A stretch of DNA of 64,000 nucleotides from Flavobacterium frigidimaris (GCA_900129595.1 FQWG01000009.1:1-64000), one strand, 5' to 3'. Shown: positions 33,494 through 43,136, counted from the stretch's first letter. The notes: generated from the letters alone by a model not told the origin. Made by a program: numbers and translations.

Positions 33494-33984
33494 TGTAGTT
33501 GCGTTTTTGCAAAGATACTTTTTAATCTTTTTTTTGCCACGAATTTCACGAATTTCATGATTTTTTTCCAATTCTAATTTCAACCAGAATACAATTTGTG
33601 GAATTTGTGGTTAACTTTTTTTAATTTGTGGTGAAAAATTTAACCGCAAAGTCCGCAAAGATTTACGCAAAGTTCGCAAAGTTTAATTGTTAGAAGGAGG
33701 CAAAGAACACAAAGCTTTATGTTAAGATTTGTAGATTAAAATTTGTGCTAATTTGTGAAATTTGCGGTTAACTAAAAAAATCATTTTAATCTTTTAATCT
33801 GTGGCAAAAAAGATTAAACGCAAAGTCCACAAAGGTTTCGCAAAGTTTTCATTTTTAAAAGAATGCAAAGAACACAAAGAACACAAAGCTATAAGTTAAG
33901 ATTTGCAGATTAAAAATTTGTGCTAATTTGTGAAATTTGCGGTTAACTAAAAAATCATTTTAATCTTTTAATCTGTGGCTAAAA
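33494..33984. repeat. 491-bp gap with two tandem 170-bp word-like repeats
   Basis: Copy 1 (33641-33810) and copy 2 (33814-33984) run in parallel. Each starts AACGCAAAGTCC or close to it and passes through AAAGAACACAAAG and GTGCTAATTTGTGAAATTTG. Each ends ATCTTTTAATCTGTGGC. Before them lie CACGAATTTCACGAATTTCA and AATTTGTGGAATTTGTGGTT. Many words recur at about 9-11 base spacing. There is no gene. The end block is shared with 4206-4352. Confidence 0.75.
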
Positions 33985-34539
33985 TTACTTTTCGATTTTC
34001 TTCAACACTTCTTTAGCGACAGCTTTATAAGCTGCTGAATGATCTCCATAATCTTTGTTCAGGATAATTTGCAATTCAGGATGAATCCAGTCGTAATGAT
34101 TTCCTAACACATATAAAGTTCTTATGGAGTAGGCTTTTGTGGCTACCTTTATGTCATTAATCAGCCAGTCGAAAGAAGCTTCAATGCAATCTTGTAAATT
34201 ATCTTCTGAGAGGGAAATACTGTTTTCGTTTTTCTTATAATGTGATTTTACCAGAAGCTGAACCACTTTTGCAATAGGTCTTATAGCACTTTCATCTTTT
34301 AAAACCTTTAAATTAGAACAAAAGAAATCAAGATGAGGCTGGAGCCAGATTAATTCTTCGTAGGATACAAATTCTAAAATCCAACAAGCCTTATGGTTGT
34401 TTTTGTCTTCGGGCGAAAAACAAACCGACACCAATTCTCTAAATAAATGATGGTTTTCTAAAATATACTGAGCCGCCAATAGCCGGTTTTCTCTGTACGC
34501 ATTTACATAGTCTAGTTTTGCTTGTAATTCAGATGGCAT
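33985..34539 (-). CDS. HEAT-like helical hypothetical protein
   Basis: The ATG at 34537-34539 gives 184 residues (MPSELQAKLDYVNAYRENR). The upstream ATG at 34560 adds seven residues that overlap the end of the receptor gene region. The protein is helical throughout, with repeats of about 35 residues suggestive of an ARM/HEAT-like fold. Conserved-looking patches include LQDCIEASFDWLIND and SIRTLYVLGNHYDWIHPEL. Relatives are sometimes mislabelled adenylosuccinate lyase, but no lyase motif is present. The function is unknown. Confidence 0.7.
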   Translation of the reverse strand: MPSELQAKLDYVNAYRENRLLAAQYILENHHLFRELVSVCFSPEDKNNHKACWILEFVSYEELIWLQPHLDFFCSNLKVLKDESAIRPIAKVVQLLVKSHYKKNENSISLSEDNLQDCIEASFDWLINDIKVATKAYSIRTLYVLGNHYDWIHPELQIILNKDYGDHSAAYKAVAKEVLKKIEK

Positions 34540-34560
34540 TTTTTTTGATTTAATACACAT

Positions 34561-36657
34561 CTAAAATAAGTAATTTAGTGAAAACGTTCCATAATAATTT
34601 ACAGGAAGTCCCGGATAATAATATCTTGGACTTGCATTTCCGACTGCAACGGCGTTGGGCAAAATCATTGAGGCATATTTTTCATCCGTAACATTGTTAA
34701 TGCCGAAAGCTAAATTGGTATTCAAATTAGGAAGAATTTCAAAACGATAACCTGTTTTTAGATTGATGATTTGATAAGAATCTGAATAAGCAGAGTTGGC
34801 ATCGTTTAGCGGAATTTTGTCTGTAAGCTGAAAATCGGCAGAAAAATAAATTCCCAAAGAAGTATTTAAAATTATTCCCGCGTTTACTTTATTCGATGCA
34901 ACTCCGGTTAATTTATTTCCGGAATAATCATTTCCGTTATCGACAAAATCCTTAAACTCATACTTTCCTAATGAAGCTGCGATAAAAGAATTTAAACTGA
35001 GAAAGCGATTAATAGGCCAATTGTGTTTTGCTAAAACTTCGATTCCTTCATGAAGCGTTTTTCCGGCATTTATACCTTCGTATTGATCGTCGCCGATTCT
35101 TTTTGCTACTAATAAATCTTTTATTTCCATTCGGTAAACCGCAAATTCTGTATAAAGGCTTTTGTTGAAGAAGTAGAATTTTCCACCCGCTTCAAAATTA
35201 TAACCGCTTTCAGGTTTTATATGCGGATTGATGTTGCCGGAACTTGTAAGTGTTTCTTCTGTGGCAGGCAATGAAAACCCCCGACTTGCTGAAAAGTATA
35301 AAGTTTTTTGCTCATTAGGTTTAAATAGGAAAGACAATTGAGGAGAAAAAATCCCATCATAACTATATTTTTCTGTTGAGTTCTTATTTGGGAGAAAGTT
35401 TGTCAGTTGAAAATGCGTTTCATTATAATTCAATCCCGCCTGAATTTCGAATTGATCTGAAAGCAAAGTTCTGATTTGCGAAAAAATATTGTAAAAATGT
35501 CTTTTTTGATCGGTTTCTGTTAATTGATTTCCTTGTAAGCTTCCTTGGCCGTTGTTGGTTTTGTAAAGATTCTCAAAAGTATTACCGTTATAATTATCCG
35601 TGAAATATTCGATTCCCGCAATAAATTGATTTTCTGTTTTTCCGATTTTAAAGTCTCCTGAAAATTGCGTTCTTCCTCCGGTTCCAAAAGTATATTGACG
35701 TAAAATATCAAAAGGGCGAGGTTCGTTACTGTCTTTATAATTGACAAATATTGAAGTAGTATTACTCAGATGATCATTAATTTTAAAATCATAAGCCAAT
35801 CCGGCCAAAGTAGATTTATATTCTTTAAATCCTTTTGAAGCCACCCAGGTTGGTGCGCCAAGTTTTGGGTTAGAATCAAAAACCTCCTTAGTAATCGAAC
35901 TAGGAATATAGGCTTTCAAATAAGTGTAATTCGAAAAATACGTCAGTTTGTTGTTTTTCTTTTTGAATAATTCTCCTGCAAGTGTAATTCCTTCGCGATT
36001 GTACGAACTGTTTTCTCTCCATCCATCGGTTTTAAGATTATGGTAATTGATATTCAGACTAGCGCTTTTTTCATTCACACTATAATTCAAACTGTTTTTA
36101 AGTAATCCAAACGAACCAAAAACGCTGCTTACGCTGGCATTTTCTCCATTGGTTTTCGAAAGTTGAGGTGAAATTAAAATCGCACCGCCCAAACCCGCGC
36201 CATAAATACTCGAAAGCGGCCCTTTGATAACTTCAAGTTGCCCAATATTTTCCAGATCGATATCGTCAATAACCGTTTCGCTATTTCCGGATGTCAGCGG
36301 AATACTGCCGTAAAAAGCCCTGATTTTATTAGTTCCGTAAGGAGATCTTGCACCAATACCACGAATCGAAATCCGGGTTGTCGTAAAATTCGATGATTGC
36401 ATGAATACTCCGGGAATTGTATTGATTACTGTGCTGATATCTGTCGCATTATTTTGCAAAAGATCTTTTTTGGACAAAATACCAATTGCGGCCGGCGTAT
36501 TTTGCAAGCGCGTATTAATATGAAGCGGACTAATAACAACTTCGTCCAGTTTTTGTGTTTTGACAGAATCAATAGTTTTGCTTTTTTTTTCTTGTGCTTT
36601 ACTATTATGAAAAATGCAAAACACAAAAAGTAGAAAACAATATTTTTTTAAAATCAT
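34561..36657 (-). CDS. TonB-dependent outer-membrane receptor
   Basis: With the ATG at 36655-36657 the protein has 698 residues: signal peptide ILKKYCFLLFVFCIFHNSKA, a short Lys-rich stretch and the TonB-box region KLDEVVISPL. A plug follows (NTPAAIGILSKKDLLQNNA to GPLSSIYGAGLGGAILI), then a 22-strand barrel ending YYGTFSLNYLF. The longer frame to 36738 only translates a repeat arm (catagaaacatag). The plug resembles siderophore or metal-chelate receptors, but no ligand can be assigned. It needs TonB/ExbBD (exbBD and tonB are in this window). Confidence 0.9.
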   Translation of the reverse strand: MILKKYCFLLFVFCIFHNSKAQEKKSKTIDSVKTQKLDEVVISPLHINTRLQNTPAAIGILSKKDLLQNNATDISTVINTIPGVFMQSSNFTTTRISIRGIGARSPYGTNKIRAFYGSIPLTSGNSETVIDDIDLENIGQLEVIKGPLSSIYGAGLGGAILISPQLSKTNGENASVSSVFGSFGLLKNSLNYSVNEKSASLNINYHNLKTDGWRENSSYNREGITLAGELFKKKNNKLTYFSNYTYLKAYIPSSITKEVFDSNPKLGAPTWVASKGFKEYKSTLAGLAYDFKINDHLSNTTSIFVNYKDSNEPRPFDILRQYTFGTGGRTQFSGDFKIGKTENQFIAGIEYFTDNYNGNTFENLYKTNNGQGSLQGNQLTETDQKRHFYNIFSQIRTLLSDQFEIQAGLNYNETHFQLTNFLPNKNSTEKYSYDGIFSPQLSFLFKPNEQKTLYFSASRGFSLPATEETLTSSGNINPHIKPESGYNFEAGGKFYFFNKSLYTEFAVYRMEIKDLLVAKRIGDDQYEGINAGKTLHEGIEVLAKHNWPINRFLSLNSFIAASLGKYEFKDFVDNGNDYSGNKLTGVASNKVNAGIILNTSLGIYFSADFQLTDKIPLNDANSAYSDSYQIINLKTGYRFEILPNLNTNLAFGINNVTDEKYASMILPNAVAVGNASPRYYYPGLPVNYYGTFSLNYLF

Positions 36658-36684
36658 AAAAGAGTTTTGATCAGTTTTTGCGCA

Positions 36685-36834
36685 TAATTTTAAACACATA
36701 GAAACATAGCTTTTGATGGCGTAAAAAAGGCATTTCACTTAGCATTAATTCACATGAGCTATGTGAAAGAAATGTGTTTCTTTTCAATGACCTTTTCGCA
36801 AAATAAGACCTATGTTTCTATGTGTTTAAAATTA
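36685..36834. repeat. 150-bp element with perfect 25-bp inverted arms
   Basis: The arms 36685-36709 (TTTAAACACATAGAAACATA inside) and 36810-36834 are exact reverse complements. The 100-base middle contains a smaller partial hairpin (CATTTCACTTAG / CTATGTGAAAGAAATG). It sits just upstream of the receptor start, in the 5' region of the gene. No open frame is supported inside it. Confidence 0.7.
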
Positions 36835-36876
36835 TTCGCTTAAAGTTTGGGATTTGGAATTTAAAAAATTTGGGAT

Positions 36877-38150
36877 TTATTTTTTCGCCGTTACCTTCCA
36901 AATCGTATTTCCACTATCATCATTTACCAAAAGCGATCCGTCTTGCATAACAGTTACTGCAACAGGACGTCCATAAACTTCGGCTTTATCAGCATTAGAA
37001 ATAAATCCGGTTAAAAAATCTTCAGGTTTTCCGGAAGGTTTTCCGTTGGCAAAAGGAACAAAAACTACTTTGTACCCAGAGATCTTAGCGCGATTCCAGG
37101 ATCCGTGCTGACCAACGAAAGCCCCGTTTCTGTATTTTCAGGGAAAGCAGTTTTATTATAAAAAGCCAATCCCAAAGATGCCGTGTGAGCACCAACAGGA
37201 ACGTCAGGAACAATAGCTTTGGCAGCAAGATCTTTACGTTCGCCTTTCATTCTTGGGTCAGGGTTGTTTCCGTAATAAGAATACGGCCAGCCATAAAAGC
37301 CGTCTCTTTTTACGCTGGTAATATAATCAGGAACCAAGTCATCGCCCAATTCATCACGCTCGTTAACCGCGGTCCATAATTCCTTATTTATCGGATTCCA
37401 ATCCATTCCAACAGGGTTTCTGAGGCCTGCGGCATATATTTTTTCTCCAGTTCCGTCGGGATTGATTTCTAAGATATCGGCACGACGCACTTCTTTGTCC
37501 ATTCCGTTTTCACCAACATTACTTCCGGAACCTACAGAAACATAGATTTTTGTTCCTTCAGGGTTTACAATTATATTTCTCGTCCAGTGATTGTTGTAAC
37601 CTCCGGCGGGAAGTTCGAGAATTTTGGTTCCTTTTGCTTCTAGTTTCAAAGGTGCATTTTTATACGGATAACGATAAAGTCCGTCAGTATTGGCAACATA
37701 AAAAAAGTCTTTCAGAACTAACATTCCAAAGGGTCTGTTGAGGTCTTTTAGAAAAACTTCACGAGTCTCAAACTTTCCGTCTTTGTCTTTGTCACGAAGA
37801 ATTATGATTTGGTTTTTACTGGTTCTTGTGCCGCTTTCGACAACAAAAATATCATTGTTAGGCGCAATATAAGTCCAACGCGGATTCTCGAAACCATCAG
37901 CAAATTTTGTAACGGTGAAGCCTTCCGGGGCTGTTGGTGTTTTTCCTTCCGGCCAGCCAATCACTTTGCTGTTATTCGTTTTCGATTCAGTTGCATACGG
38001 CGGCGGTAAAGTAAGATCGCCAATCGCGGTTTTTACAATCGTATTGGGTTGTTTCGCGAGAGTCTCTTTTTCTTCTTTTTTTACCTGCCCGTTGCAGGCT
38101 GTCATTATTGCCAGTAAGGATATCGAATATAGTTGCGCAGTAGTTTTCAT
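36877..38150 (-). pseudogene. PQQ-type glucose/sorbosone dehydrogenase, frameshifted
   Basis: The frame from 38150 encodes a lipoprotein signal (LLAIMTAC, Cys19) and a GSDH beta-propeller up to AFPENTETG, then runs 15 residues more and stops at 37065. In the next frame the family sequence resumes (YRNGAFVGQHGSWNRAKISG) and continues to a TAA at 36877-36879, ending NDDSGNTIWKVTAKK. One extra A in the A-run at 37135-37138 restores PEKYRNGAF and a protein of about 424 residues. Sugar oxidation in the periplasm is inferred. It may be a mutation or a sequencing error. Confidence 0.85.
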
Positions 38151-38334
38151 GCTGGTTCGGAGTTAATTGTTTATAGAACAACAATTTAGTAAAATAAAAA
38201 AGAGTTGCAAGAAAATATTTGTAAATATTATGTGATATTTAACATTCTTAAAAAAATATGTGTCCAACCTATTTTGATACTTACAGTTTGGTTGTAATTC
38301 TGTATCTTTGCGCATTATTTTAAACATAAAAATA

Positions 38335-38865
38335 ATGATACAACTTCACGATAAACAATTTGTTCCGTTTATTTCGGCCAAAGAAATTGATTTTGCTTTA
38401 ACTAAAATAGTGGCTCAGGTAGAAGATGATTTTAGAGACGATACCCCAATTTTTATTGGTGTTTTAAATGGTGCATTTATGGTTGTTGCCGATTTTCTGA
38501 AAAAATACAAAAGCCCCTGCGAGGTTTCATTTATAAAAATGGCATCTTATGAAGGAACTGAAACTACTAACGCTGTAAAAGAATTAATAGGTATTAATCA
38601 GGATTTGACTGGCAGAACCGTGATTATCATTGAAGATATTATAGATACCGGAAACACAATTGAAGAATTAAAACACATATTTAAAGAACAAAATGTAAAG
38701 CATTTTAAAATTGCAACTTTGTTTTTTAAACCGGATGCCTATAAAAAAGACATCAAAATAGATTACATCGGAATCAGGATTCCAAATAAATTCATTGTTG
38801 GTTACGGATTGGACTACGATGGTTTAGGACGAAATTTAGCCGAAGTATATAAATTAGCAGAATAA
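38335..38865 (+). CDS. hpt: Hypoxanthine phosphoribosyltransferase
   Basis: This purine-salvage enzyme makes IMP or GMP from hypoxanthine or guanine and PRPP. The ATG at 38335 (MIQLHDKQFVPF) gives 176 residues. An earlier ATG at 38308 overlaps a -7-like TATCTTTG (38303-38310) and is unlikely. The PRPP loop IIIEDIIDTGNTIEEL is clear, and the flexible region SFIKMASYEGTET is present. adk follows 76 bases later on the same strand. Confidence 0.94.
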   Translation: MIQLHDKQFVPFISAKEIDFALTKIVAQVEDDFRDDTPIFIGVLNGAFMVVADFLKKYKSPCEVSFIKMASYEGTETTNAVKELIGINQDLTGRTVIIIEDIIDTGNTIEELKHIFKEQNVKHFKIATLFFKPDAYKKDIKIDYIGIRIPNKFIVGYGLDYDGLGRNLAEVYKLAE

Positions 38866-38941
38866 TTATCAACATACACACAACTATATATTCATTTAAA
38901 ACTTCTTATAAAAAACAGAAGTAACAACACTCACTCATATT

Positions 38942-39514
38942 ATGATTAACATTGTTTTATTTGGAAAGCCAGGAGCAGGAAAAGGAACTCAGGCAGAATT
39001 TTTAAAAGAAAAATACAAATTAACGCACCTTTCAACAGGAGATATTTTTCGTTTTAATTTGAAAAATGATACAGATTTAGGTAAAAAAGCAAGGGTTTTT
39101 ATGGACAATGGAGAATTAGTTCCTTGCGAAGTTACAACTGCAATGTTAATAGATGAGGTGAATAAAAATCCTGATACAGAAGGTTTTTTGTTTGATGGTT
39201 ATCCAAGAACATTAGATCAGGCAAAAGCGCTGGATCAATTTTTGCCAACAATTGGATCAGGTGTTACTGCTACAATCGCATTAGAAGCTGATGACGAAAT
39301 TTTGGTAGCACGTTTGTTAGAAAGAGGAAAAACCAGTGGAAGAGTAGACGATCAGGACGAAGAAAAAATTCGTGTAAGATATCAGGAATACAATGAGAAA
39401 ACTGCTCCGCTAATTGGATATTATAAAGAACAAAATAAGTTTCACGCCGTAAATGGTATCGGAACTATCGAAGAAATTACAGAGCGATTAACGTCAGTTA
39501 TAGATAATTTGTAG
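38942..39514 (+). CDS. adk: Adenylate kinase
   Basis: This enzyme interconverts ATP + AMP and 2 ADP. The 190-residue short form has the phosphate loop GKPGAGKGTQ at residues 7-16. The AMP-binding motifs THLSTGDIFR and DGYPRTLDQA, and the lid ERGKTSGRVDD, are in place. The lid lacks four zinc Cys, as in most short-lid kinases. It probably shares a transcript with hpt. Confidence 0.97.
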   Translation: MINIVLFGKPGAGKGTQAEFLKEKYKLTHLSTGDIFRFNLKNDTDLGKKARVFMDNGELVPCEVTTAMLIDEVNKNPDTEGFLFDGYPRTLDQAKALDQFLPTIGSGVTATIALEADDEILVARLLERGKTSGRVDDQDEEKIRVRYQEYNEKTAPLIGYYKEQNKFHAVNGIGTIEEITERLTSVIDNL

Positions 39515-39736
39515 AAGCTTTTTCCAGCTGCCGTTTCAAGTCCTAACTAAAAAAACTATTTTTCTATATCGTAAACAAGCTTCTCCTGATACTTTTAGGA
39601 GTGAGTTGTTTTCAGAAAAGAAGAATTAGTTTTTTTAGCTCCGGGCTTTTTTCTTCTCCCGTAAATGGGATTGACTATGGAATATTTAGATTGCAAATTA
39701 TATTTATAAACTATTAAATAACGAATAACCCTCAAA

Positions 39737-41011
39737 TTGGAAATACTAATAATATTTTTTCTAATACTATTAAATGGAGTTTTCTCTATGTCTGAAATTG
39801 CACTTATTTCAGCAAGAAAAAACAGACTTGAAACTGCCGCAAAAAAAGGAAATAAAAGTGCCAAAATTGCGCTCGACTTAGCCAATTCACCAAATAAGTT
39901 TTTATCTACAGTACAAATCGGAATTACCCTTATCGGGATTTTGACAGGTATTTATAGTGGTGATAAAATCACGATAGATGTAGAAACATATGTGAGCGGA
40001 TTTGCTGTTTTAAGACCTTACGCACATTCAGTAGCAGTGGGTATTGTCGTGGTAGTTTTAACATTTTTCTCATTAGTTTTAGGAGAGTTATTGCCAAAAC
40101 GAATCGGGTTAAATTATCCGGAAGCAATTGCTAAAATGGTGGCATTGCCAATGAAAATAATCTCGATCATTACCGCACCGTTTATTTGGATGCTTACGAC
40201 TTCGACTGATTTTTTATTGAATGTTTTCCAAATAAAACCTTCTGCAGACGGTAAAGTGACTGAAGAAGAAATTAAAGCAATTATAAAAGAAGGAACAGAG
40301 GGCGGAGAAGTTCAGGAGATTGAACAGGATATTGTGGAGCGTGTTTTTCATATTGGTGACCGAAAGGTAAATTCGTTAATGACACACCGTAAATCGGTAG
40401 ACATGCTGCCTTTTAATGCTGATAAAGCTAAAATAAAAGAACTGGTTTTAATGGATTTGCATACCATTTATCCCGTGTACAGAGATAATTATGACGATAT
40501 AGTAGGAATCGTAACCCTAAAAAATATATTTGCGAATATCGAAAGCGACCATTTCGATTTAGGAGCAATAATGACAGATGCTCCTTATTTGATGGAGCAG
40601 ACAACAGCGTATAAAGCACTTGAGAATTTTAAAAGAACCGGCGTTCATTATGCATTAGTTTCTGATGAATATGGAGTTTTTCAGGGAATAATTACATTAA
40701 ATGACATTTTGGAAGCGTTAGTGGGTGATGCATCTGATTTTTATAAAGATGAATTTCAATTAATAGAAAGAGAAGATGGTTCGTGGCTTGTTGACGGACA
40801 TTATTCATTACACGATTTCTTAACTTATTTCGAATTAGACGAGTTGACAAATGATTACGAAGTAAATACAGTGAGCGGGATGATTATGACCGAGCTTTCT
40901 CATATTCCGAAAGAAGGCGAAAAATTAATCTGGCAAAAATTTGTGTTAGAAGTCATCGATATGGATGGCGTAAAGATTGATAAAGTGTTGGTAAAAGCAC
41001 TAAAAGAGTAA
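39737..41011 (+). CDS. CorC/HlyC-family CNNM-type membrane protein
   Basis: The 424-residue protein has an N-terminal DUF21 (CNNM) membrane domain with about four helices (to residue 150). Two CBS domains follow (about 210-330, MTHRKSVDMLPF and YGVFQGIITLNDILEALVG), then a C-terminal CorC domain (about 345-420). The likely start is a TTG at 39737, because the next ATG (39788) would remove the first helix. It is inferred to be linked to magnesium or cobalt homeostasis, as in the family. It has no operon partner; obg follows after a repeat-rich gap. Confidence 0.85.
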   Translation: MEILIIFFLILLNGVFSMSEIALISARKNRLETAAKKGNKSAKIALDLANSPNKFLSTVQIGITLIGILTGIYSGDKITIDVETYVSGFAVLRPYAHSVAVGIVVVVLTFFSLVLGELLPKRIGLNYPEAIAKMVALPMKIISIITAPFIWMLTTSTDFLLNVFQIKPSADGKVTEEEIKAIIKEGTEGGEVQEIEQDIVERVFHIGDRKVNSLMTHRKSVDMLPFNADKAKIKELVLMDLHTIYPVYRDNYDDIVGIVTLKNIFANIESDHFDLGAIMTDAPYLMEQTTAYKALENFKRTGVHYALVSDEYGVFQGIITLNDILEALVGDASDFYKDEFQLIEREDGSWLVDGHYSLHDFLTYFELDELTNDYEVNTVSGMIMTELSHIPKEGEKLIWQKFVLEVIDMDGVKIDKVLVKALKE

Positions 41012-41021
41012 GAAAATAAAA

Positions 41022-41170
41022 TAGTTTTCAGTCGCAGTTTTCAGTCAGAGTTTGACCGAAAACTGCGACTGCGACTGAGAATAAAAATTTGTTTCAGGTT
41101 TTTGTTTCAGGTTTCAAGTTAAGTGTGTTACGCCAATTTGAAACCTGAAACTTTAAACTTTAAACTATAC
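41022..41170. repeat. Word-like repeats (CAGTCGCAGTTTTCAGT, GAAACCTGAAAC)
   Basis: CAGTCGCAGTTTTCAGTC is followed by its inverted copy ending CTGCGACTGCGACTG. Then come TTTCAGGTTT, CGCCAATTTGAAACCTGAAA and TTAAACTTTAAAC. Related stretches occur at 14612-14680, 16194-16226 and 31731-31770. A frame that reads through it (from 41123) yields a spurious N-terminal extension of obg. Confidence 0.65.
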
Positions 41171-41185
41171 ATAAACAAAAAGAAA

Positions 41186-42187
41186 ATGACAGAAGGAAAT
41201 TTTGTAGATTATGTTAAGATATATGTTTCTTCCGGAAAAGGAGGAAAAGGATCTACACATTTACATAGAGAGAAATTTATTGAAAAAGGAGGCCCGGACG
41301 GAGGTGATGGTGGTCGTGGTGGACACGTATATTTAGTTGGAAATAAGGGACTTTGGACACTTTTTCATTTAAAATTTGCTCGTCATATTAAAGCCGGACA
41401 CGGTGGAGACGGAGGAGGAGATCGTAGCACGGGTGCTGATGGAGATGATAAATTTATCGAAGTGCCTTTAGGTACAGTTGTAAAAGATAAAGAAACCGGA
41501 GAAACCTTATTCGAAATTACCGAAGACGGCGAAAAACAGATTCTTTCAAGAGGAGGAAAAGGTGGATTAGGAAACTGGCATTTTAGAAGCTCAACGAATC
41601 AGACACCAAGATATGCTCAGCCAGGTTTGCCGGGTGTAGAGATGGATGTAATTCTTGAATTGAAAGTTTTAGCAGATGTTGGTTTGGTAGGTTTTCCTAA
41701 TGCCGGAAAATCAACTTTATTATCTGTATTGACTTCTGCAAAACCAAAAATTGCCGATTATCCTTTTACAACCCTAAAACCTAATTTAGGAATTGTAGCA
41801 TACAGAGATTTTCAATCTTTTGTAATCGCTGATATTCCCGGTATTATTGAAGGTGCAGCTGAAGGAAAAGGTCTAGGGCATTATTTCCTGCGTCACATTG
41901 AGCGTAATTCAACACTGCTATTTTTAGTTCCTGTTGATACGCCGGATATTAAAGGGGAGTATGATATTCTGGTTAACGAATTGACCAAGTACAATCCGGA
42001 AATGTTAGACAAAGAACGTCTTTTAGTAATCTCAAAATGTGATATGCTGGATGACGAACTGAAAGCAGAATTGAAAGTTGAACTTGATGTCGCTTTCAAA
42101 GATATTCCTTATATGTTTATCTCGTCAGTAGCCCAACAAGGACTGACTGATCTTAAAGATAAACTTTGGAAGATGTTGAATGAATAA
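41186..42187 (+). CDS. obg: Obg-family GTPase
   Basis: This ribosome-associated GTPase is involved in large-subunit assembly and stress responses. The ATG at 41186 ([16 protein letters not shown]) gives 333 residues. A longer frame from 41123 only adds translated repeat. The glycine-rich Obg domain ([15 protein letters not shown]) is at about 35-50. The G-domain has [18 protein letters not shown] and SKCD. The C-terminal OCT domain is absent, as in short Obg proteins. A strong terminator follows. Confidence 0.95.
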   Translation: MTEGNFVDYVKIYVSSGKGGKGSTHLHREKFIEKGGPDGGDGGRGGHVYLVGNKGLWTLFHLKFARHIKAGHGGDGGGDRSTGADGDDKFIEVPLGTVVKDKETGETLFEITEDGEKQILSRGGKGGLGNWHFRSSTNQTPRYAQPGLPGVEMDVILELKVLADVGLVGFPNAGKSTLLSVLTSAKPKIADYPFTTLKPNLGIVAYRDFQSFVIADIPGIIEGAAEGKGLGHYFLRHIERNSTLLFLVPVDTPDIKGEYDILVNELTKYNPEMLDKERLLVISKCDMLDDELKAELKVELDVAFKDIPYMFISSVAQQGLTDLKDKLWKMLNE

Positions 42188-42207
42188 GAACAATATTTTA
42201 TTAGATA

Positions 42208-42243
42208 CAAAACCCGACAAATTTTTTAATTGTCGGGTTTTTG
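42208..42243 (+). terminator. Terminator of obg
   Basis: AACCCGACA (42211-42219) pairs with TGTCGGGTT (42231-42239), followed by T. It belongs to the CCCGACA stem family. Confidence 0.85.
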
Positions 42244-42291
42244 TTTAAAAACAAAAAAAACAAATTATTTCAGATGAGTTTAGTCAGAAAA

Positions 42292-42822
42292 CTAAAGTCC
42301 GAAATTTTTAGAAATTCCAATATTGAAACTCTTTCCAAAATCAAAGGCAAAACGTTCTTTTCTTGGGGAATTTGTTCCGTCAATATTGTCGTAATTAATT
42401 CCTCCAATAGAAAAATTGAGTGCCAGTCCTCTTTTGATATTAATATATAATCCAGGTTCAAGGCTAGCATAGACTCCCTTTGCATTATTAGAAGAACTGT
42501 TTTGATATCCGGCACCTAAGTCGGTATAAAAAGAAAATAAATCAGAAATGTCAGCTGAATAACGGACGAACCCTCCCGTTTTATAATTTTCAGTTTTTTC
42601 AGAACCTTTTGTATTTAAGGTTGCAATAGCACCTTCAACACCAATTGTCCAATGATCTCCAAATTGATATCCTATTTTAGGAGAGAATTCAAAATTTGTG
42701 GATTTGTCGTCTCCAATTTTTTCTGATGTAAAACCAATATTTCCACTTAAAAGAATTGATCCTTTTTGAGCATTTGTGATCGTTGCAACAAATAGTGCAA
42801 CTGTTAATAGTAATTTTTTCAT
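42292..42822 (-). CDS. Outer-membrane beta-barrel protein
   Basis: The 176-residue protein has a signal peptide of about 18 residues (ATITNA). Its strands alternate hydrophobic and polar residues: ILLSGNIGFTSE, NFEFSPKIGYQFG, WTIGVEGAIATL and GGFVRYSADISD, ending SFNIGISKNFGL. This is the pattern of small 8-strand barrels of the OmpA/porin-like kind. The exact family and role are unknown. It is convergent with obg and monocistronic. Confidence 0.8.
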   Translation of the reverse strand: MKKLLLTVALFVATITNAQKGSILLSGNIGFTSEKIGDDKSTNFEFSPKIGYQFGDHWTIGVEGAIATLNTKGSEKTENYKTGGFVRYSADISDLFSFYTDLGAGYQNSSSNNAKGVYASLEPGLYINIKRGLALNFSIGGINYDNIDGTNSPRKERFAFDFGKSFNIGISKNFGL

Positions 42823-43136
42823 TTTACTTTAATTAAATAATTGGAGCAAACTTATGGAATTAAAATTTGTAAGAAAAAGTTTGTTTTGATTTTTTGTAAT
42901 TGAAAGTTTATTTTTATAAATAAAAGGACTAATTAAGAAGCTTTGGCTTTTTTTATTTCAAATTTTAAGAATTATATAAAATTAGAATTGTCGGAAACGA
43001 TTATATTTTTCTATTTGTAGAATTGTGAATTTCGTAAAATTGTCTTAAAATGTGTTGAGTATCTTTTGGTTTTAGTGACTTGTGCTATTTTTTGTTGCGA
43101 AAATGAATTATATTCGCGTCACTTAAACAAAATAAC
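42823..43136. promoter_or_regulatory. 314-bp gap with a possible promoter for the S46 gene
   Basis: The best promoter candidate on the plus strand is TTG at 43040-43042, a 17-base spacer and TATCTTTT(G) at 43060-43068. It deviates by one extra T. The rest is AT-rich upstream DNA of two divergent genes with no supported open frame. Confidence 0.4.

Noticed and set aside
33641..33984. CRISPR array
   Set aside because: Only two long parallel copies, with no short direct repeats separated by unique spacers and no cas genes.
38273..38310. Full promoter for hpt
   Set aside because: TATCTTTG at 38303-38310 matches a -7 element, but the nearest TTG copies give spacers of 12 or 26 bases, outside the usual range.
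39595..39885. 96-residue minus-strand frame between adk and the CorC-like gene
   Set aside because: It is antisense to the start of the CorC-like gene and reads through repeat-like DNA.
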